DNA from: Planctomycetaceae bacterium
GTDB lineage: Bacteria > Planctomycetota > Planctomycetia > Planctomycetales > Planctomycetaceae
NCBI GenBank assembly: GCA_017795105.1
Contig: CP051247.1
Coordinates: 3,678,001 to 3,742,000 of the forward strand
Length of the DNA stretch: 64,000 nucleotides
Direction: 5' to 3'
Positions 1 to 8,138 of the stretch are shown here, piece by piece. Within the stretch, counting starts at the first letter, position 1. Each line of letters starts with the position of its first letter. A program made the translations under genes and the position numbers. The notes under the pieces were generated by a model that worked only from the letters and a program-made list of their open reading frames with translations, searched no databases and was not told where the DNA came from.

Positions 1-1
1 G

Positions 2-520
2 CAGCTTGAAGCGCGGCTTGAACAGCTCGAGAAGAAGCTGGAGCCGATTCTGAAAGAGCAGAACCATGAAGAGTTGCTGGTTCAGCAGCGGAGTGCGGCT
101 CGAAATCGGATGCGTGAGGATCTCGAAACCTACTCCCGGGACGAGCTGCAATCGATCGAGCGGCTCTATCAGGTCGCCAACGACAACTGGCGGTCGCAGG
201 AGGCGGTCGAGAGCCTGAAGACTCTGGTCGAGAAATACGGCAAAGCCAACCGGACCGGCTGTGCGATCCTGTACCTGGGGCAGATGTCCGAGGGGGATCA
301 GCAGGTCCAGTATCTTAAGCAGGCAATCGAGGACTTCAGCGACTGCTATTACGGAAATGGAGTGCAGGTTGGCGCGTATGCCCGATTCCTGCTGGCCTAC
401 CATCTGAAGCAGGCCGGTCAGGACGCAGAGGCGGAGCGGCTGCTGGAAGAGCTGGAAGAGAAGTATCCGAACGCAATCGACCATCGGGGACGACGGTTGA
501 GTGAGCTGTCACTGGAGTAG
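2..520 (+). CDS. TPR-like/coiled-coil protein, 5' truncated by window edge
   Basis: The frame is open from base 2 and ends in TAG at 518-520, so the gene starts outside the window. About 172 C-terminal residues are visible. The first 45 are strongly charged and look like a coiled coil (Glu, Lys, Leu and Gln rich). They are followed by a helical region that reads like tetratricopeptide-type outer-membrane assembly or tol-pal system helpers: a length and alanine pattern around YLGQMSEGDQQVQYLKQAI and a final YHLKQAGQDAEAERLLEEL helix. A TTG at 74 could be taken for a start but the open frame upstream continues the same heptad pattern. I cannot name the family. The next gene starts 77 bases downstream on the same strand. 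Function is not inferable beyond a protein-protein interaction scaffold. Confidence 0.75.
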   Translation, partial: QLEARLEQLEKKLEPILKEQNHEELLVQQRSAARNRMREDLETYSRDELQSIERLYQVANDNWRSQEAVESLKTLVEKYGKANRTGCAILYLGQMSEGDQQVQYLKQAIEDFSDCYYGNGVQVGAYARFLLAYHLKQAGQDAEAERLLEELEEKYPNAIDHRGRRLSELSLE

Positions 521-597
521 ACTGCTTGACTTCGGAGCAGCGTTCCCGAATCCTGAATCAACTCCCAATCGAATTTTCATCCGACAGGTAAGGAATA

Positions 598-822
598 ATG
601 ACAGGACCCGGTTCCACAGCAAACGTGATTGCCGCGCTGGCCAGCTTTATTTACCCCGGGCTGGGACAGCTGGTTCAGGGGCGGATCATTTCCGCACTGG
701 TGCACTTCGTCGTCGCCAGCCTGCTCTGGTGCGTCTGGCTGGGGTGGATTATCCACATCGCCTCGTGCGTCGACGCGGCTCTGTATCGCTCCCCGGAAAG
801 CTATCGGGACGATCTGCTGTAG
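598..822 (+). CDS. Small membrane protein, two hydrophobic segments
   Basis: This 74-residue protein has two hydrophobic stretches, about residues 8-24 (with a GLGQ turn typical of TM2-like small proteins) and 28-55. The short C-terminus is polar and acidic. The start ATG is preceded by AGGTAAGGA with good spacing, which supports a real gene despite the size. The gene follows the truncated TPR-like gene on the same strand after a 77-base gap. The pattern of YPGLGQLVQGR followed by a second helix resembles the widespread TM2-type or DUF5683-type small proteins of unknown role. The protein should sit in the inner membrane; no function can be assigned. Confidence 0.75.
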   Translation: MTGPGSTANVIAALASFIYPGLGQLVQGRIISALVHFVVASLLWCVWLGWIIHIASCVDAALYRSPESYRDDLL

Positions 823-827
823 AGCCT

Positions 828-2156
828 TTACTCCTGCCCCGGCACGCTGGTTGAGTCATCCCCGTTGCCCGGGAGAACATTGTCGATGTTCTCGACATTC
901 TCCGTCTCTTCGGTGTGAAGTTCCGGATCGAAGATCTCGGGCATCAACGGACGGCGTTCCGGATACTTGTAGTAAGTCGGGAACGTGCTGTCCTGCTCCC
1001 GAATCATCACGATCAGACCATCGGGACGGGCCATGAAGAGCCGGTCGGAAAGGTCGTTGGAGGTATCGATCGTGAAGGTGTTCGCCGGGATGTTCCCAAT
1101 GACCCGTCCGAAGTCCCGTTCGAGAATCAGGATGTTCCCGATGTCATCGGTCACGAACAGGTAGTTCTGCGTCGCTCCGCGGAAGTCGACGGCCCGTCGC
1201 TGCGGCTCGCTCCAGATCAGGTTTCCGTTAACGGCATCGATGGCCGACATGCCGCCGGTTTCCGGCAGGACGTACACGACTTCCGCACGCACGCCCCGAA
1301 CCATGCCTTCGATGACATGAGGAGCTTTGCGGATTGGAAGTCCTGACAGGAACGACCAGCGAACCTGGCCGTTGGAGGCCTGAAGGCAGTAAAAGTTGAA
1401 GTCCTCGGAAGCGAGGAAGACGTAGTCTTTGTAGATGACCAAAGGTGCCGAGATCGGCGCGTCGGTTTCAAACTGGAACAGCAGATTGCGCGAGTTTGCA
1501 CTCACGGTATACAGCGACTTGTCGAGGCTGGCGAAGCTGACGGCACGACCGTAGCGGACAGGCGGGGAGGTGATCTTTTTCCCGGCCTTATAACGCCAGA
1601 CACGAGTCGACAGTGAATAATCGGGAAGCAGACGTTCCTGATACAACTCGCCAATGCGACGCAGATCGAAAGCATAGACGCTGCCATCGAGTGCTCCGAT
1701 ATAGATCTGGTCGTCGTCGGCAGACGGACCGGTCGAAGGCATCTGCGGCAGTTTGATCTGCCATTCGATCCCCCCGCGAGCCCGGTCGAGAGAATACAGC
1801 GTCATGCCGGAAATGATCAGCACCTGCGTGTCGTTCATGACCGGCATGAAGGTGGCCTGAGTACCACGCCCGACACGGCTGACCCACATCTTCTGTCCGG
1901 TCTCGGCGTCGAACATCGTCACCATGCCGGCTTTACTGAGCGCGACGACGGACCGTTCATCGATCGCGACGTGCTCGACCTTGTCGAGCCCGACTTCCAT
2001 CGTGGCCTGGCCGACCCAGTGGACATCGAGCCCGAAGCGGTTCAGGTTTCTTGCCGAGGGAACAGGATTGACGCCGAGACGATTAACCTGAGCAGACACA
2101 CTCGTCGCTGAAATGAGGACGAGCAATGCACTCAAAACCTGAATATTCCGAATCAT
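828..2156 (-). CDS. Secreted PQQ-like beta-propeller protein
   Basis: I place the start at 2156 because the residues after it form a signal peptide (MIRNIQVLSALLVLISA, cleavage near SVSA-Q), and the codon is preceded on the minus strand by GGTGGAG at good spacing. An upstream in-frame ATG at 2270 would add 38 residues that spoil the signal. The mature part of the 442-residue protein has repeated beta-blade signatures of the PQQ/WD-type propeller, for example SLDRARGGIEWQIKL, IYIGALDGSVYAFDL, CLQASNGQVRWSF and AIDAVNGNLIWSE, each giving the aromatic-Trp end of a blade. Such proteins are periplasmic or surface scaffolds in planctomycetes, related to BamB-type folds, but no enzyme residues are visible. 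The tail is acidic. The gene ends 6 bases from the end of the small membrane protein gene, so the two converge. Confidence 0.85.
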   Translation of the reverse strand: MIRNIQVLSALLVLISATSVSAQVNRLGVNPVPSARNLNRFGLDVHWVGQATMEVGLDKVEHVAIDERSVVALSKAGMVTMFDAETGQKMWVSRVGRGTQATFMPVMNDTQVLIISGMTLYSLDRARGGIEWQIKLPQMPSTGPSADDDQIYIGALDGSVYAFDLRRIGELYQERLLPDYSLSTRVWRYKAGKKITSPPVRYGRAVSFASLDKSLYTVSANSRNLLFQFETDAPISAPLVIYKDYVFLASEDFNFYCLQASNGQVRWSFLSGLPIRKAPHVIEGMVRGVRAEVVYVLPETGGMSAIDAVNGNLIWSEPQRRAVDFRGATQNYLFVTDDIGNILILERDFGRVIGNIPANTFTIDTSNDLSDRLFMARPDGLIVMIREQDSTFPTYYKYPERRPLMPEIFDPELHTEETENVENIDNVLPGNGDDSTSVPGQE

Positions 2157-2481
2157 CGGCAAACTCCACCTGTTCCACATCAAGAGACGCAACCGGTCAG
2201 GACGGCTGAGTAGGCCTGGAAAAGGCCACGCGCAGGCACTCCGCAGACGGAGCGGCTCCTCCCTCAACATCGTCGCAATTCGAGTCTAACGCTAAGAAAT
2301 CCCGCGAATCCAGTATCTGTCTGCTTGAAATGAGAGTCCAGCGATAATTTTGCCGACATAATAAGTGCATTCGGAATGGACTGGAGCGGGCGCTGCCGAA
2401 TGCGGCATGTTTTAGGCTTCGGGAAGCGTCTGACACGGAAGTGCCGTCCTGGTTGGACTTGAGTCCGACGCGAAAATTTCC
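2157..2481. other. Divergent intergenic region
   Basis: No gene is seen between the propeller gene (leftward) and the HEAT-repeat gene (rightward). The stretch must hold the promoters of both. I found a credible rightward promoter at its right edge and no obvious leftward one; a CATAATAAG string near 2358 lacks a matching -35 box. Confidence 0.5.
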
Positions 2482-2509
2482 TTGTCACTCCCGGGTTTCC
2501 CGGCATAAT
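2482..2509 (+). promoter_or_regulatory. Sigma70-like promoter of the HEAT-repeat gene
   Basis: TTGTCA at 2482-2487 and CATAAT at 2504-2509 are each one base from the sigma70 consensus, with a 16-base spacer. Transcription would begin near 2516, which gives a leader of about 70 bases to the ATG at 2586. Confidence 0.45.
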
Positions 2510-2585
2510 AAATCGTCAGCTGGTTGTGAACGGATTTCCAAGCCGCCAATCACCCGACACTCAGCATCCAACTTTATTCGACGTC

Positions 2586-3857
2586 ATGCGCCACGCCCTG
2601 CTTGAACTCCGGATCCCGGTCGCGGCTGCCCTTGCCGCCCTCTTCCTGAGCCCCTTGTGCGCCCAGGCTGATCTGGTCCGCCTGAAATCGGGCGGGGAAA
2701 TTCGCGGAAAGATCATCACCGGTCCTCAGGATCAGGGCCTGTATGTCGTCGTCCGAACGGTCACCGGTTCGGTTGTCACCGTATTCGCCCGCGATGTCGA
2801 TTTCGAAACTCGTCGTCCATATTCTTATGAAGAGTACGAGCTCAAGTCGCGACTGCTTCCCGAAACGGTCGAAGCGCACTGGGAAATGTCGGAATGGTGC
2901 CGCGAACAGCATCTGTCTCGTCAGCGTGATCTCCACCTCGAAAAGGTCATCGAACTCGATCCCGAGAATGAAGTCGCTCATCGGGCGCTCGGACATATCG
3001 AGCGAGATGGGGAATGGACGACGCTCGAACAGCACATGATCGACCAGGGTTATGTGAAGTTCCGCGGACGCTATATCACACCGGAAGAGAAACTGCTTCT
3101 CGAACACAGCCGTGAAGAACGCGAACGGCAGAAGGAGTGGTACAGCAAAGTTGCGATGTGGTCCGGGTGGCTGACCGGTCGTCGCGATTCTCAGCGAGAA
3201 CTGGCCCTGAAAAACTTCCGCGAGATTACCGATGTCTCGGCCATCCCCAGTCTGCAGCGCTATCTCGGGGAACAGGAATCGCGAGACATGCGGCTGCTCT
3301 ATATCGAGATTCTCGAACAGATTCCCAGTCCGCAGGCAACTTCGGCTCTGGTCAAGATGTCGGTTCTGGATGGCGATCAGGGATTGAGGCTGCGATCGGT
3401 TGAGAAGATTGCGGCCAATCAAAGGCATCTGGCTGTGGCGGAGTTCATCCAGCACCTGCGAGACGAACAAAACGTCGTCGTCCGACGAGCCGCGTCCGGG
3501 TTGAAGCAGCTGGGTAGCGAAGTGGCCGTTCCCCAACTGATCGAAGCTCTGGTAACGACGCATGCCTATCGGATCAAAGTTCCGAATCCGACGGTCGGTG
3601 TCTCGATGGGGCCGGGAGGGGCAGTCAGTTCCGGCACGCGAGTCGTGCTCCCGCCCGATATCGAAGCGGGCCTGCTGACCGGCGCGATTGATCCGGCCAA
3701 CATTCACTTCCCGGGAGCCAATTCGTTCCGGTGGGAAACGGTGCGGGTCAACCAGCAGAACCCGGAAGTGCTCGATGCCCTGCAGACACTCACCGACGTC
3801 GACTTTGGCTTCGACGAACGCACCTGGAAACTCTGGTGGATGTCCCAGAACTCGTAG
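2586..3857 (+). CDS. Secreted HEAT-repeat protein
   Basis: The likely start is the ATG at 2586, which gives a signal peptide (MRHALLELRIPVAAALAALF, cleavage after CAQA). A GTG at 2526 is an alternative that would place 20 polar residues before it. The mature N-terminus carries LVRLKSGGEIRGKII, a small beta domain often seen at the start of planctomycete secreted proteins and resembling SH3/Sm-like folds. Residues 90-170 are helical and charged, and residues 190-330 contain HEAT-like helix pairs (SLQRYLGEQESRDMRLLYIE, LRSVEKIAANQ, VVRRAASGLKQLG with EVAVPQLIEAL). The protein is probably a periplasmic scaffold. No catalytic motif was found. The tail ends 9 residues after WKLWWMSQN. Confidence 0.8.
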   Translation: MRHALLELRIPVAAALAALFLSPLCAQADLVRLKSGGEIRGKIITGPQDQGLYVVVRTVTGSVVTVFARDVDFETRRPYSYEEYELKSRLLPETVEAHWEMSEWCREQHLSRQRDLHLEKVIELDPENEVAHRALGHIERDGEWTTLEQHMIDQGYVKFRGRYITPEEKLLLEHSREERERQKEWYSKVAMWSGWLTGRRDSQRELALKNFREITDVSAIPSLQRYLGEQESRDMRLLYIEILEQIPSPQATSALVKMSVLDGDQGLRLRSVEKIAANQRHLAVAEFIQHLRDEQNVVVRRAASGLKQLGSEVAVPQLIEALVTTHAYRIKVPNPTVGVSMGPGGAVSSGTRVVLPPDIEAGLLTGAIDPANIHFPGANSFRWETVRVNQQNPEVLDALQTLTDVDFGFDERTWKLWWMSQNS

Positions 3858-3915
3858 GTGATATAGACGGGGCCTCTGGTTTTGTGCCTTGAGCGGGACA
3901 CACGCTTACTGGTGC

Positions 3916-4063
3916 CATTTCCGTAGCGGCGGCATCCTGCCGCCGAGGAAGCGTGTTACACACAAAAAGCGGGGAAGCTCCACTCGGACGTTTGCCTGCC
4001 ATTCCATCCATCCTTCGGCTGGCCACGCCCAATCGGCGGCAGGAATGCCGCCGGTACGATTGG
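3916..4063. repeat. GC-hairpin-ended repeat, family A copy 1
   Basis: The unit is 148 bp and is repeated almost exactly at 4085-4232 (one base differs at 3972/4141). It opens with the hairpin CGGCGGCA-TCC-TGCCGCCG and closes with CGGCGGCA-GGAA-TGCCGCCG. The core between is about 85 bp and has no coding potential. The same core, inverted and diverged, occurs at 35279-35418. It has the look of a small non-autonomous dispersed repeat. Confidence 0.85.
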
Positions 4064-4084
4064 ATCAGCGCTGCGTGTGGGTTT

Positions 4085-4232
4085 CATTTCCGTAGCGGCG
4101 GCATCCTGCCGCCGAGGAAGCGTGTTACACACAAAAAGTGGGGAAGCTCCACTCGGACGTTTGCCTGCCATTCCATCCATCCTTCGGCTGGCCACGCCCA
4201 ATCGGCGGCAGGAATGCCGCCGGTACGATTGG
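4085..4232. repeat. GC-hairpin-ended repeat, family A copy 2
   Basis: Second copy of the 148 bp unit, 169 bases downstream of the first in the same orientation. The 21 bases between the copies do not repeat. The pair fills most of the 413-base gap between the HEAT-repeat gene and the thioredoxin-fold gene, which converge here, so any transcript from either side reads into the hairpins. Confidence 0.85.
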
Positions 4233-4270
4233 CGTGGGCATGACGTGCTGTGCGTTCGTCCTGGAAGTGA

Positions 4271-6208
4271 TTACGGCAGCAGTTTCGGCAGTTCCTCTTT
4301 CAGGTCCTCCACGGAAGTGGAGTTGCTGACGACGACGCCCTTCTGGTCAATCAGGAACATAGTCGGCACGGAGATGATGCCGAAGTCGATGGCGAGGCGT
4401 CCTTCGAGTCCCTGTGGTTCGGCGATATGCGCCCAGCGGTTGCCGTGCTGGTTGATGTAGGGCATCACTGCTTCGCGTTGGGTGTCGAGGTTGATCCCGA
4501 CGATCTCAAAGCCCTTGGCCCGGTACTGATCGTAGAGAGCTTTCAGCTGTGGCAGGTCTTCGGTGCAGGGCTGGCACCAGGTCGCCCAGAAGATGACCAT
4601 AACGGCCTTGCCGCGATAAGAGGACAGGTCGACCGGCTTGCCATCGATTCCCGAGCCTTTCAACTGCAACGGTTTGCCTTCCAGCCCGATTCGCCGCAGG
4701 GCTCCGGTGGCCCGTTCGCCGGCATCGGTTTTACCGTGGTCGGTCGACAGGGAGGTGTACCACTTCTTGGCTTCGTCGATGTTGCCGCTGAACTCTTCGG
4801 TGATGGCGAGCTGCAGCAGAGCATCGGCGGCGTCATCCGATTTCGGGTAAGTATCGACGAACGTCTTCAGCTGTGTCAGCCACCAGGTCTGGAGAGCTTC
4901 CCGTTCGGCGTTGTCAGCCGGAGCGGCCTGCAGTTTCATGGTGTACTCGGCGAGGAGTCGACGATAAGCCGTGTAAGGAACGAGCGGAGAGTTCGGTCGT
5001 TGTTTGATCAGGTCAGCCTCAACAGCTGCGAGCTGGCGTACTCCTTCCGGGTACTTGCCGGTCTGCACGGCAGCAGCGAGTCCATCGATCAACTGCGTGA
5101 GCCACTGGCCCCGTTCTTCTTCGGTCGAGGAGATTGCAAGCAGGCCGCGGAGAATTTCGACGCGACGGCTGTTGTAGCGGGCGAGATCGGCGGCGGTCGA
5201 CTGTGGCGTCGGTGCGTTGCCGTCCAGTTCCTGCAGATCGGTCAGCAGCTTTCGCATTTCCGGAGTGATCTCCGATTGAGCGGTCATGCCGGGGGAGGCG
5301 GCGGCCATCGAGGGCTGCATCAATGTGCCCCCTTCGGTCATTTCGAGAGTTTCGCCTTCGATCGGAGCCGGAACCTGCGTCAGCTTCCAGACATTGCCGA
5401 TCTGCATCATCTCGCCGATTTGAACGAAGCCGGTTTCGCCGGCTGTTTCGACGATCGCCATGACATTCTCGTAAACGGTGAGGTCCTGATTCGCTTTGCC
5501 TTCGTCGGCGGGGATCACGTAGGGCATCAGCATCGAGCTGTCGAACCGCACCCACTGAGTCGATGCATTCACAACCTTCGAGGATGCGACGCGGCTGCGA
5601 ATCGCTTCGGCTGGATTGGCGAGATCCTTGTTCATTTTCTCGGCCAGGTCTGAAGCCAGACCAATCTTCTTGATGTCCTCGCCATTGACGAGAACCAGGG
5701 AGAGCCGTTGGGCGTCGCCTTTGGCCAGGGCCAGAATCGCCTCGCGGGACGCTTCTTCAGCGGAGATGACTTTCCACTGATCAATACGACCATCTTCGTT
5801 GGTGTCGATTCCCCAGCGGGTACCGGCAATGTTCAGCCAGCGCGACTGGTCGACCTTGTTGTTGAAGTTGGTGTCCATGTCGCGGTAGACCTCGTAGCCG
5901 CGATCGTAATAGCGCCACTGGTCGACCACATTGTCACCGTTCGTGTCCCAGAAACGGCGAAGCACCTGCCCCTCGGGGCCGAAAACAACCCAGCCGGACA
6001 CCTTGTCCTGGCGATCGATTTCGACTTTGCAGTTGGCGTAGTCCGCCTTGTCGATTTCTTCGTAGACCACGTCCTTCTGCATCGGGCGGAAGGAGAGGGC
6101 GAGGTCTGCTCCCGGTGTCTCTGCAGCGGAGAGCGACGTCGGCAAGCAAAGCTGGGTACCAGCGAAGAGAAGTAGAGACGCAATTTTCCAGCCAGACATC
6201 GAACTCAT
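4271..6208 (-). CDS. Secreted thioredoxin-fold (TlpA/ResA-like) protein with EF-hand-like loops
   Basis: The 645-residue protein starts with a signal peptide (cleavage near LSAAE) and the start has AAGGA eight bases upstream. Near residues 88-99, 111-122 and 135-146 there are three Asp-rich loops (DTNGDNVVDQW, DTNFNNKVDQS, DTNEDGRIDQW) that match calcium-binding EF-hand or dockerin-like loops. A long helical middle region (about 330-500) resembles TPR-type repeats. The C-terminal 113 residues are a TlpA/ResA-type thioredoxin domain with the redox motif WCQPC at about 544-548 and the cis-proline SVPT. It should act in the periplasm as a thiol-disulfide oxidoreductase, possibly in cytochrome c maturation, though its substrate is unknown. 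The Asp-loop arrangement with a TRX domain is unusual. Confidence 0.85.
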   Translation of the reverse strand: MSSMSGWKIASLLLFAGTQLCLPTSLSAAETPGADLALSFRPMQKDVVYEEIDKADYANCKVEIDRQDKVSGWVVFGPEGQVLRRFWDTNGDNVVDQWRYYDRGYEVYRDMDTNFNNKVDQSRWLNIAGTRWGIDTNEDGRIDQWKVISAEEASREAILALAKGDAQRLSLVLVNGEDIKKIGLASDLAEKMNKDLANPAEAIRSRVASSKVVNASTQWVRFDSSMLMPYVIPADEGKANQDLTVYENVMAIVETAGETGFVQIGEMMQIGNVWKLTQVPAPIEGETLEMTEGGTLMQPSMAAASPGMTAQSEITPEMRKLLTDLQELDGNAPTPQSTAADLARYNSRRVEILRGLLAISSTEEERGQWLTQLIDGLAAAVQTGKYPEGVRQLAAVEADLIKQRPNSPLVPYTAYRRLLAEYTMKLQAAPADNAEREALQTWWLTQLKTFVDTYPKSDDAADALLQLAITEEFSGNIDEAKKWYTSLSTDHGKTDAGERATGALRRIGLEGKPLQLKGSGIDGKPVDLSSYRGKAVMVIFWATWCQPCTEDLPQLKALYDQYRAKGFEIVGINLDTQREAVMPYINQHGNRWAHIAEPQGLEGRLAIDFGIISVPTMFLIDQKGVVVSNSTSVEDLKEELPKLLP

Positions 6209-6534
6209 CCCTCAGATCCTTCTTGTAAAGGGATTCCCGCGATTTTTAGTGTCGACCGCTTCGGGCGCGGTCCGCAGCAGTGGCGTATCCTATGCAAAAG
6301 TGGCAATTCAGGTCACCAGCAATTTTCCGGTCTGCGTCCGATCTCGTGAATTCAGGCGCGAATGCGGTCTGCGGAGAGAAGGTCGATGATCGGAGACACT
6401 CTCAGGCAGGGCCATTTTGACGGATCCGCACATGGCACTAGAATTGCGGAATATCCCGTCAGCCGTCCCAGGCGTCTGGAGGCGGGAGTCGGAACTTCTG
6501 GGAATTGAACCATCGAGTGAATTGCGAGGAACGA
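6209..6534. other. Intergenic region before the AhpD-like gene
   Basis: The thioredoxin-fold gene runs leftward and the AhpD-like gene rightward, so this is a divergent promoter region. No gene is seen in it. The rightward promoter is listed separately; I could not place a convincing leftward one. Confidence 0.5.
6417..6444 (+). promoter_or_regulatory. Sigma70-like promoter of the AhpD-like gene
   Basis: TTGACG (6417-6422) and TAGAAT (6439-6444) are separated by 16 bases, and each box differs from consensus at one position. A transcript from about 6451 would reach the start codon at 6535 after about 84 bases. Confidence 0.5.
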
Positions 6535-7158
6535 ATGCTGGGGTTGAAGCCGGTTGCGGAAGAGAATGCGGAAGGAAAAGTGGCTCAGGTTTACGGTCGG
6601 CTGCACGATCTGCTCGGCCCGGATCCGCTGCCCGAGGGCTTTCTGCTGATGGGGAACGTCGAGCCGTTTCTGGGCGATTTCTACATGAACTTCAAGAAGT
6701 TCGTCTGGTCATCCGGGAAACTCGATGAGAATTCCAAAGCCGCCATCGCGCTGGCGGTCGCAACGCATGCTCACAGCGAATACTGGGCCGAGTTCTACAC
6801 TCAGCGTTGCCGGGATCTCGGCTGGGGCGATCAGCAACTAGCCGAGTTGCTCGCGATTTCGACCACGAACTACATGTACAACACCTTCTTCAAGTTCCGA
6901 AAGATCTCCGGAACCGATCGGTTCGATGGCATGCCGGTCGGTTTGCGTGCACACACCTTTTCTTCGACGAGCCTCGAGGTACCGCTCATCGAACTGGTCA
7001 ATATCGCGATCAGCGACCTGAATGCGTGTGAGCCGTGTGTGCAGGGACATATTTCCAAGGCCACTGAAGTCGGCGTGTCACACGAAATGATGCTCGAAGC
7101 GGTTCAGTGTGCTTCGACTGTCTACGCCGGTTGTCAGTTCACCAGCGCAGTGTCGTAG
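6535..7158 (+). CDS. AhpD-like / carboxymuconolactone decarboxylase family protein
   Basis: The family is alkylhydroperoxidase D-like. The diagnostic part is near the C-terminus, where NACEPCVQGH gives the CxxC and following His of the AhpD active site, with flanking helices (ELVNIAISDL and MLEAVQCASTVYAG). A first, degenerate copy of the helical core lies at about residues 45-85 (SKAAIALAVATHAHSEYW), so the protein probably has a duplicated fold. AhpD enzymes reduce peroxides or act as thiol oxidoreductases in the cytoplasm. I chose ATG 6535 because GAGGA precedes it; a TTG at 6505 would add 10 residues. The gene converges with scpB, 21 bases away. Confidence 0.85.
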   Translation: MLGLKPVAEENAEGKVAQVYGRLHDLLGPDPLPEGFLLMGNVEPFLGDFYMNFKKFVWSSGKLDENSKAAIALAVATHAHSEYWAEFYTQRCRDLGWGDQQLAELLAISTTNYMYNTFFKFRKISGTDRFDGMPVGLRAHTFSSTSLEVPLIELVNIAISDLNACEPCVQGHISKATEVGVSHEMMLEAVQCASTVYAGCQFTSAVS

Positions 7159-7179
7159 TCGCTTTGCAGTCTCGAAGAC

Positions 7180-7935
7180 CTATTTCAGCTTGAGATCCCG
7201 GGTGCGGGGGAGATCCTGCAGGCTGCTCAATCCGAACAGAGTCAGGAAGCGGTCCGTCGTCCGGTACTCGACCTCTCCGTCCTCCCGGCGAATCATTTCG
7301 ACCAGCTCCCGACGAATGAGCTGCCGGAGCGAAGACATCGTCCCGGAGCGGTCGAGCTGGTCGAGTTCGGCCTTGGTCACGGGTTGCTGGAAGGCGACGA
7401 ACGACAGGACCTCGAGAACGTCCTGCGACAGCTTGACTTCGCGGGGGCCGAGTCCAAAGACCGAATTCCGTTGCCGCTGATACTCGGCATTGAGGGCCAT
7501 CTGATAGCCCTCTTCGCCGAGGATGATCTCATACGGCCGCTGCTGGTCGCGGTACTTCTGGTTGATGGTTTCGATGTAGTCTCGGATCGTTTCATCCTGG
7601 CACTGATGACCGATGAAGCCGGCCAGTTTCCGGGCAGAGAGCTTTTCGCCACCGACGAACAGCAGCGCTTCAATAATCTGCTCGGGCGTATGGCGGGGCC
7701 GCCGGAAAGTCGGTTCGTCCTCCACTGCTGGCTCGTCGGTCGAAACCGACTCCTCAGGCCGATCTGCGGTGATCAGAGCCGATTCGTCCCAGTCAACAGG
7801 ATCGAGTTCGGCCTGCGGCGGTACGATCCCGGCTTCTTCGGAAGCCTGGAGAGCCAGCATATAGGCTTCTTCGATTGCCGCTTCGCTGAAAACGTCGGGG
7901 TCTTCGTCCGACGGACTGAGCTCAGATTCAGACAT
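7180..7935 (-). CDS. scpB: Segregation and condensation protein B
   Basis: ScpB forms the SMC-ScpAB condensin that organises the origin region and drives chromosome segregation. The two winged-helix domains are recognisable at about residues 80-230. The first includes EQIIEALLFVGGEKLSARKL. The second includes the family's most conserved stretch, LSQDVLEVLSFVAFQQPVTKAEL, then RELVEMI and the ending YRTTDRFLTLFGL. An N-terminal tail of about 75 acidic residues is not part of the family core. The start ATG has AAGGA upstream. ScpA and SMC are not in the window. The gene lies 203 bases downstream of the dnaA-like gene on the same strand, so the two may be transcribed together. Confidence 0.92.
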   Translation of the reverse strand: MSESELSPSDEDPDVFSEAAIEEAYMLALQASEEAGIVPPQAELDPVDWDESALITADRPEESVSTDEPAVEDEPTFRRPRHTPEQIIEALLFVGGEKLSARKLAGFIGHQCQDETIRDYIETINQKYRDQQRPYEIILGEEGYQMALNAEYQRQRNSVFGLGPREVKLSQDVLEVLSFVAFQQPVTKAELDQLDRSGTMSSLRQLIRRELVEMIRREDGEVEYRTTDRFLTLFGLSSLQDLPRTRDLKLK

Positions 7936-8138
7936 CGGATTCCTTCCCAGTGTGACTGATAAACCAAACGGGGAGAATCGTGCCGAAAATGGCGTGAGGC
8001 GTCAATATCTTTACGGACAGTCTCGTCAATGTCCCTCACTGACGTTTTGGGTTTTGGGGCGTCACGCGAACGTCGGCTTTGAGAGTCACTTCGGGGTGAC
8101 ATCGGTCTCAGAGAAAGCGTGTTGTTGCTCGATTTCCC

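Noticed and set aside
3858..4270. CRISPR array from repeated units
   Set aside because: Units are 148 bp with hairpin ends and only two copies; there are no short spacers and no cas genes.
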